From: Methylococcaceae bacterium NSP1-2
Lineage (GTDB): Bacteria; Pseudomonadota; Gammaproteobacteria; Methylococcales; Methylomonadaceae
Assembly (NCBI GenBank): GCA_002256685.1
Contig: NQJH01000030.1
Location: 1-11,039 of the forward strand
Direction: 5' to 3'
DNA: 11,039 nt
Below the pieces are notes generated by a model. The model was not told the origin of the DNA. It was given only the letters and a program-made list of their open reading frames with translations, and did not search any database. Made by a program: the position numbers and the translations under genes. Shown piece after piece: positions 6,929 to 11,039 of the stretch (positions are counted from its first letter, which is position 1; every line of letters begins with the position of its first letter).

Positions 6929-8299
6929 TTAAACTTTTTCAAAAAAATTATTAACTCAGCCAAAAATGAAGCTGAGCCAGTCAGCGTACAGAATAACGTT
7001 AGAATTTATACGCGTTCGGAACATTGTGTTTCACGCAAGCAAATCAGTGAAAATGCGTTGAAAGTATTGTATCGACTGCAAAAAGAAGGCTTTGATGCTT
7101 ACTTAGTCGGTGGTTGTGTGCGTGATTTATTGCTGGGGCGGGAGCCTAAAGATTTTGATGTGGTCACTAATGCCGACCCTGAGCAAGTGAGAAAAGTATT
7201 TCGCAATTGCCGCCTGATTGGTCGGCGATTTCGGCTTGCTCACGTCCATTTTGGGCGTGAAGTGATTGAAGTTGCGACTTTTCGCGGTGCGAGTGTAGCG
7301 AGAAATGATGACCAAGTCCTTAACAAAGAAGGGCGATTATTGCGTGATAATGTGTACGGCACGATTGAAGAAGACGTATGGCGGCGTGATTTTACCGTTA
7401 ACGCTTTGTATTACAACATTAAAGATTTTTCTGTTGTCGATTACACCGGCGGTATGGCAGATCACAAAGCCGGTGTACTTCGGCTGATTGGTGATCCTGA
7501 AACCCGTTTTCGTGAAGACCCCGTGCGAATGTTACGCGCCGTCCGTTTTGCCGTTAAACTGGGCTTTCATCTGCACCCTGATTGTGAAAAAGCTATGCAC
7601 ATGGTCGCAGAATTATTAGCCAGCATACCCGCCGCCCGACTTTATGATGAAGCCTTAAAACTTTTTATGTCAGGTTACGCGCTACAAACCTTTGAAATGC
7701 TCAGACATTACGGACTGTTTCAAGTGCTATTTCCTGCTACAGAAAACAGCTTAGCTGTTGAAGATCACGGCTTTCCTCGATTATTACTGATTAAAGCCTT
7801 AGAAAATTCCGATAATCGAATCGCTGAAGGCAAAACTGTCACCGCGTATTTCTTATTTGCCGCTTTTTTGTGGGATGCCGTACAAATACGCGCCAAACAA
7901 AAATTAGCAAAAGGTATCGCTGAATTTGTGGCGTATCAAGAAGCCGCTAACGAAGTGATTGCCATGCAGGTTAAAAGCACCGCGCTACCGCGTCATATCA
8001 CGCTAGCCATGCGTGAAGTGTGGAGTTTACAACCTAAATTTAATGCGCAAGTTGGCTCTAAACCTAGCCGACTCATTACGCATCCACGTTTTAGAGCTGC
8101 ATACGATTTTCTATTATTGCGGGCGGAAACGGGCGGTGCTGACCTTGAATTGGCTAAGTGGTGGGACACTTATCAACACGCCAGTGAAAACGAACAACGC
8201 AACATGACTGCACCACCGCGTAAAGCGAAAACCAGCAAATCGCCACGCAAAAGAAACTATCATAAAAAACCCACTAATAATGTAACGGCTACCGATTAA
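6926..8299 (+). CDS. pcnB: Poly(A) polymerase I, with a probable ATT start
   Basis: PcnB adds 3' poly(A) tails to RNA and so promotes RNA decay. Starting at ATT 6926 the protein has 457 residues (E. coli: 465). Its N-terminus (ILNFFKKIINSAKNEAEP) parallels the E. coli start (VANFCRKVLSREESEAEQ). This runs into SRKQISENALKVLYRL, which corresponds to SRKDISENALKVMYRL. The TTG at 7058 would delete this conserved stretch. Domain content: nucleotidyltransferase head with VGGCVRD (61-67), catalytic D76 and D78 in KDFDV, and D155 in RRDFTVNALYY. The RNA-binding region includes REDPVRMLRAVRFAVKLGF, followed by a PcnB-type C-terminal domain. The last 30 residues are Lys/Arg-rich, as in the family. A six-base-pair hairpin (6955-6960 with 6971-6976) lies in the early codons and might affect initiation. 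It is the first gene of the folK-panB-panC cluster. An ATT start implies weak, initiation-factor-dependent translation. Confidence 0.9.
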   Translation: MLNFFKKIINSAKNEAEPVSVQNNVRIYTRSEHCVSRKQISENALKVLYRLQKEGFDAYLVGGCVRDLLLGREPKDFDVVTNADPEQVRKVFRNCRLIGRRFRLAHVHFGREVIEVATFRGASVARNDDQVLNKEGRLLRDNVYGTIEEDVWRRDFTVNALYYNIKDFSVVDYTGGMADHKAGVLRLIGDPETRFREDPVRMLRAVRFAVKLGFHLHPDCEKAMHMVAELLASIPAARLYDEALKLFMSGYALQTFEMLRHYGLFQVLFPATENSLAVEDHGFPRLLLIKALENSDNRIAEGKTVTAYFLFAAFLWDAVQIRAKQKLAKGIAEFVAYQEAANEVIAMQVKSTALPRHITLAMREVWSLQPKFNAQVGSKPSRLITHPRFRAAYDFLLLRAETGGADLELAKWWDTYQHASENEQRNMTAPPRKAKTSKSPRKRNYHKKPTNNVTATD

Positions 8300-8322
8300 C
8301 GCGCCATTCATTCAGACACACT

Positions 8323-8823
8323 ATGCAAAACTCAATATCAGAAACTGTTATTGCTTATATCGGCTTAGGCAGTAACCTGCAAAACCCAATCGAGCAAATC
8401 CATTCAGCGCGTGCCGCGATTACTGCATTAGTGCACACAAAGGAGCAGGGGTTTTCTTGTCTTTATCAAAGCTTACCGATGGGACCACAAGACCAACCCG
8501 ATTATGTCAATGCGGTGATGGCGGTGGTAACTGACTTATCACCCATTGAACTATTGCGGGCATTACAAGCTATTGAAAATAACCAAGGTCGCGTCAGAGG
8601 CGAACGCTGGGGCGCGAGAACATTAGATTTAGATATATTGCTATATGGTGATCAAGTGATTGAATTACCTGACTTAATCATCCCCCATGTGGGCTTGACT
8701 GAACGCGCGTTTGTTTTATATCCGCTTTATGAAATTGCCCCACAATTGATTATCCCCAACAAAGGCAAGCTAGTTGATTTACTGGTAAATTGTCCTTTAG
8801 AGGGACTGAAACGGTTGGCTTAA
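8323..8823 (+). CDS. folK: HPPK (6-hydroxymethyl-7,8-dihydropterin pyrophosphokinase)
   Basis: FolK transfers pyrophosphate from ATP to 6-hydroxymethyl-7,8-dihydropterin, the step before dihydropteroate synthase in folate synthesis. It has 166 residues, close to the 159 of E. coli. Motifs: IGLGSNL near the start; LYQSLPMGPQDQPDYVNAV in the pterin-binding region; and GERWGARTLDLDILLYGD, containing the Asp pair that binds magnesium. The C-terminal LIIPHVGLTERAFVLYPLYE is also typical. The chosen ATG is 23 bases after pcnB. It adds a few residues before the conserved IAYIGLGSN, and no strong ribosome-binding site is visible. The stop is one base before the panB ATG (TAATATG), suggesting coupled translation. 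Confidence 0.95.
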   Translation: MQNSISETVIAYIGLGSNLQNPIEQIHSARAAITALVHTKEQGFSCLYQSLPMGPQDQPDYVNAVMAVVTDLSPIELLRALQAIENNQGRVRGERWGARTLDLDILLYGDQVIELPDLIIPHVGLTERAFVLYPLYEIAPQLIIPNKGKLVDLLVNCPLEGLKRLA

Positions 8824-8824
8824 T

Positions 8825-9640
8825 ATGAATCAGACACTTTACGGTACAACGGTAAAAACTTTAACCGTCAATGATATTGCCGCTATGAAACAGCGCGGCG
8901 AAAAAATCACTTGCTTAACGGCTTACGATGCCAGTTTCAGCGCGTTATGTGATGCAATCGGTATTGATATGCTGTTAGTCGGTGATTCGCTAGGCATGGT
9001 GATTCAAGGGCAAGAAACCACCTTGCCCGTCACCATTCAAGACATGGTTTATCATACTCGTTGCGTTGCTAGGGCGCGGCAGCGAGCTTTTATCATCGCC
9101 GACTTACCGTTTATGAGTTACCCCACACCGCTAATCGCTGCGCAAAACGCCGCGCTATTAATGCAGAACAGTGGGGCGCAAATGGTTAAACTGGAAGGGG
9201 CGCGAGTCGAAATAGTCCGTTTTCTCGTCGAACAAGGCATCCCTGTGTGTGGGCATTTAGGGCTATTACCGCAACAAATTAATCAACTCGGTAGTTATAA
9301 AGTACAAGGCAAAACCACTGCGGATGCCGATAAAATACTGGCGGATGCACATTCACTCCAGCAAGCAGGCGCGAGTTTATTAGTCTTGGAATGCGTACCC
9401 GCTGCCCTCGCTAAAATCATCAGCCAACAATTAACCATTCCCGTGATTGGTATCGGTGCAGGCGTTAATTGCGACGGGCAAGTGCTAGTCCTTTATGACA
9501 TGCTAGGTATTGGTGTCGATAAAGCCCCACGGTTTTCTAAAAACTTTATGGCGTATGCAAACACGATTAGTGATGCCATTGCTGCCTACCAGTTAGCCGT
9601 TAAAGAAAGCCAATTCCCCAGTTCTGAACACAGTTTTTAA
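8825..9640 (+). CDS. panB: Ketopantoate hydroxymethyltransferase
   Basis: PanB makes ketopantoate from 2-oxoisovalerate and methylenetetrahydrofolate, the first committed step to pantothenate. It has 271 residues (E. coli: 264) and is intact. Motifs along the barrel: ITCLTAYDASFSALCD; LLVGDSLGMVIQGQETTLPV with the metal-binding Asp; IADLPFMSYPTP; MVKLEGA; VCGHLGLLPQ; LECVPA with the active-site Glu; and IPVIGIGAGVNCDGQVLVLY. The ATG follows the folK stop by one base and its own stop precedes panC by one base, with the same TAATATG arrangement at both junctions. Its folate-dependent reaction links it to the neighbouring folK. Confidence 0.96.
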   Translation: MNQTLYGTTVKTLTVNDIAAMKQRGEKITCLTAYDASFSALCDAIGIDMLLVGDSLGMVIQGQETTLPVTIQDMVYHTRCVARARQRAFIIADLPFMSYPTPLIAAQNAALLMQNSGAQMVKLEGARVEIVRFLVEQGIPVCGHLGLLPQQINQLGSYKVQGKTTADADKILADAHSLQQAGASLLVLECVPAALAKIISQQLTIPVIGIGAGVNCDGQVLVLYDMLGIGVDKAPRFSKNFMAYANTISDAIAAYQLAVKESQFPSSEHSF

Positions 9641-9641
9641 T

Positions 9642-10449
9642 ATGCACACAGTTAACACCGTCGAAGCCCTACGCACCCTCATTAACACATGGAAAGCCGC
9701 TGGTAATAGTATTGCGTTTGTTCCGACGATGGGTAATTTACACGCAGGGCATTGTCAATTAGTCAAAGCGGCCAAAGAAAAAGCCGATAAAGTCGTGGTG
9801 AGCATTTTTGTTAATCCCACCCAATTCGGCGCAGGTGAAGATTTTGACAGTTATCCGCGTACTGAAGCGCAAGACCACGAAAAACTCCGCGCTATTAATA
9901 CCGATTTAGTATTTCAACCCTCAGTTAGTGAAATGTATTCGCCCGATGCTAAAACCGTCGTCAGTGTGACAGGGTTGTCTGAACTTTATTGTGGCGCGTA
10001 CCGGGTCGGACATTTTGATGGTGTTGCCACCGTAGTTTGTAAATTATTCAATATGGTGCAACCCAACGTCGCGCTATTTGGGCTAAAAGATTTTCAGCAA
10101 TTAGCGGTTATTCGCACGATGGTGAAGGATTTGAATATGCCTGTAGACATTATCGGTATAGAAACAGTCCGCGAAGCCAGCGGTTTAGCGATGAGTTCTA
10201 GAAATAGTTATCTAAACCAAGCAGAACAACAGCTTGCACCATTGTTGTATCAATCCTTATGTGCAGTGCGTGAGGCGATTTTGGCGGGTAATGACAATTA
10301 TGCGGCGATAGAACAATACTCGTGTCTGCCGTAGCAATGATTTAGCCCCTGCCCAGATTGACGATACTGATTTAGTCTTATTAGTAGCGGCAAAACTGGG
10401 CAAAACCCGATTGATTGATAACCTGTGTTTTTCTAAATGTACCTCGTAA
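9642..10449 (+). pseudogene. panC: Pantothenate synthetase, broken by a 3' deletion/frameshift
   Basis: PanC joins pantoate and beta-alanine using ATP. The first 225 codons are a good match: PTMGNLHAGH (HIGH-type nucleotide motif), SIFVNPTQFGAGEDFDSYPR, GHFDGVATVVCKLFN, and LAMSSRNSYL (KMSKS-equivalent region). The frame then stops at 10334 with a non-family tail (YSCLP). The family C-terminus reappears in the +1 frame from about 10321 to the TAA at 10447: RSNDLAPAQ, then LVLLVAAKLGKTRLIDN. Compared with E. coli (283 residues), about 12 residues are missing at the junction, so roughly 37-40 bases have been lost and the frame shifted. Conserved positions also differ: FGLKDFQQ for FGEKDFQQ, REASGLAM for READGLAM, and RVGHF for RPGHF. 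The 230-residue product lacks most of the C-terminal domain and is probably inactive, unless the lesion is a sequence error. Confidence 0.85.
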
Positions 10450-10526
10450 GTAAGCTGAGTTTGACATAAGAAATCGAGTATTGCCGTGATTATGGCAGGG
10501 AGAGCAGTTAAGCAACAACAGGAGTC

Positions 10527-10563
10527 CAATAGCTTTAGCTATTGCTGTGAAAATAGCTAAAGC
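10527..10563. terminator. Nested hairpins, possible terminator between panC and the acyltransferase gene
   Basis: GCTTTAGCTATT (10532-10543) and AATAGCTAAAGC (10552-10563) form a perfect 12-base-pair stem with an eight-base loop. The left arm can instead fold with its own flank: CAATAGC/GCTATTG at 10527-10533 and 10538-10544. The two folds are mutually exclusive. The hairpin lies between convergent genes, about 80 bases after the panC remnant and 47 bases after the end of the acyltransferase gene. No strong T run follows on the plus strand, so efficient intrinsic termination is not assured. The rest of 10450-10609 shows nothing else. Confidence 0.4.
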
Positions 10564-10609
10564 GTCTTATTCAGTAAATCTGTGACTATCTCAAATTTAG
10601 AATTTTAAT

Positions 10610-11039
10610 CTAATCAGTTTTATTTTTTGAAGAAGAAAGCGATTTTCTAATATTTAAGGCAGGTTTTTCAATAAAGCACCATGAAAGATACGCTAAAGGA
10701 AAAACAATAGCCGTTGAAAGCAAGATATTTAGGTAGGCACTTTGTCCTTGACTCCATACCATCTGTTGAATCGGCCACGCATAAATATACACACCATAAG
10801 AAATATCCCCAAACTTATCCATGTCAATATGTGGAGTCTTATAAACAATCATAAAAACAGTATAAGTAAGCAAAAGAGGATATAAGTAATGATAAAACCC
10901 CGTCTTAGCAACAAAAAAAAGCACAATTGTAGCAGCAACGACGAATAGCCAATTTAAAGGTACAAACCGTCTATTCACCCAACATAAAGAACCCAGTAAA
11001 AAAAATGTTAATGGACTTGCGAAGTTAATTGACTGACCA
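10610..11039 (-). CDS. Acyltransferase family 3 membrane protein, 5' part outside the window
   Basis: The C-terminal portion of an acyltransferase-3 (OafA/YrhL-like) integral membrane protein. Such proteins O-acetylate surface polysaccharides or related glycans. The frame is open to the window end; a GTG at 10978 lies within it and is not the true start. About 142 residues are visible. They include hydrophobic segments starting at FASPLTFFLLGSLCW, WLFVVAATIVLFFVA and YLYPLLLTYTVFMIV. The family's closing motif FGDISYGVYIYAWPIQQM follows, then a last membrane segment with LSWCFIEKPAL. The tail is basic. The active-site His of the family lies near the N-terminus and is not visible. Its specific substrate cannot be told. 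It is convergent with panC and probably an unrelated unit. Confidence 0.88.
   Translation of the reverse strand, partial: GQSINFASPLTFFLLGSLCWVNRRFVPLNWLFVVAATIVLFFVAKTGFYHYLYPLLLTYTVFMIVYKTPHIDMDKFGDISYGVYIYAWPIQQMVWSQGQSAYLNILLSTAIVFPLAYLSWCFIEKPALNIRKSLSSSKNKTD

Noticed and set aside
6941..6976. Minus-strand terminator (stem 6955-6960/6971-6976 followed by a T-rich stretch)
   Set aside because: The main T run begins about eight bases after the stem, and the sequence is better explained as early pcnB codons.
7058..7060. TTG as the pcnB start
   Set aside because: It would remove SRKQISEN and the preceding N-terminus, both shared with E. coli PcnB, and it has no suitable ribosome-binding site.
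10257..10529. A 90-residue minus-strand protein overlapping the panC end
   Set aside because: It runs antisense to clear PanC coding sequence, shows no family pattern, and has no ribosome-binding site; it is a shadow frame.

Overview
The window looks like a gammaproteobacterial chromosome segment of moderate, slightly AT-leaning composition. The main evidence is the gene order pcnB-folK-panB-panC, which is the Escherichia coli order, together with a proteobacterial ubiD and an E. coli-type oligopeptidase A. A free-living, possibly sulfur- or methane-oxidising gammaproteobacterium would fit, but the genus cannot be settled from the sequence.

Layout. (1) 3-968 (+): the 3' four fifths of an acetate kinase gene that enters from outside the window. 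(2) 1072-2250 (-): three small genes of DUF families. These are an intact DUF3597 protein, an intact secreted DUF4087 protein, and just upstream a decayed DUF4189 gene carrying a stop codon and a frameshift. (3) 2321-6501 (-): a tight cluster reading small membrane protein, RDD membrane protein, oligopeptidase A (prlC), then ubiD. Junctions are abutting or overlapping except for one 48-base gap. (4) 6502-6925: about 420 bases with no gene. This stretch holds tandem hairpins, an apparent IS200/IS605-type transposon end, and the pcnB promoter region. (5) 6926-10449 (+): the pcnB-folK-panB-panC cluster. (6) 10610-11039 (-): the C-terminal part of an acyltransferase-3 membrane protein running out of the window.

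Function. pcnB serves RNA polyadenylation and folK serves folate synthesis. panB and panC are successive enzymes of pantothenate (CoA) synthesis. ubiD belongs to ubiquinone synthesis, ackA to acetate/acetyl-phosphate metabolism, and prlC to peptide turnover.

Three points deserve most attention. First, pcnB has no ATG, GTG or TTG at its family-consistent start and appears to begin at ATT, the same rare start known for E. coli pcnB. Second, panC is broken near its 3' end by a small deletion that shifts frame, although panB beside it is intact. Third, the leader of the 166-codon frame at 1574-2074 is not part of the DUF4087 protein but the tail of a pseudogenised DUF4189 gene. I found no convincing novel multi-gene system, CRISPR array or tRNA.
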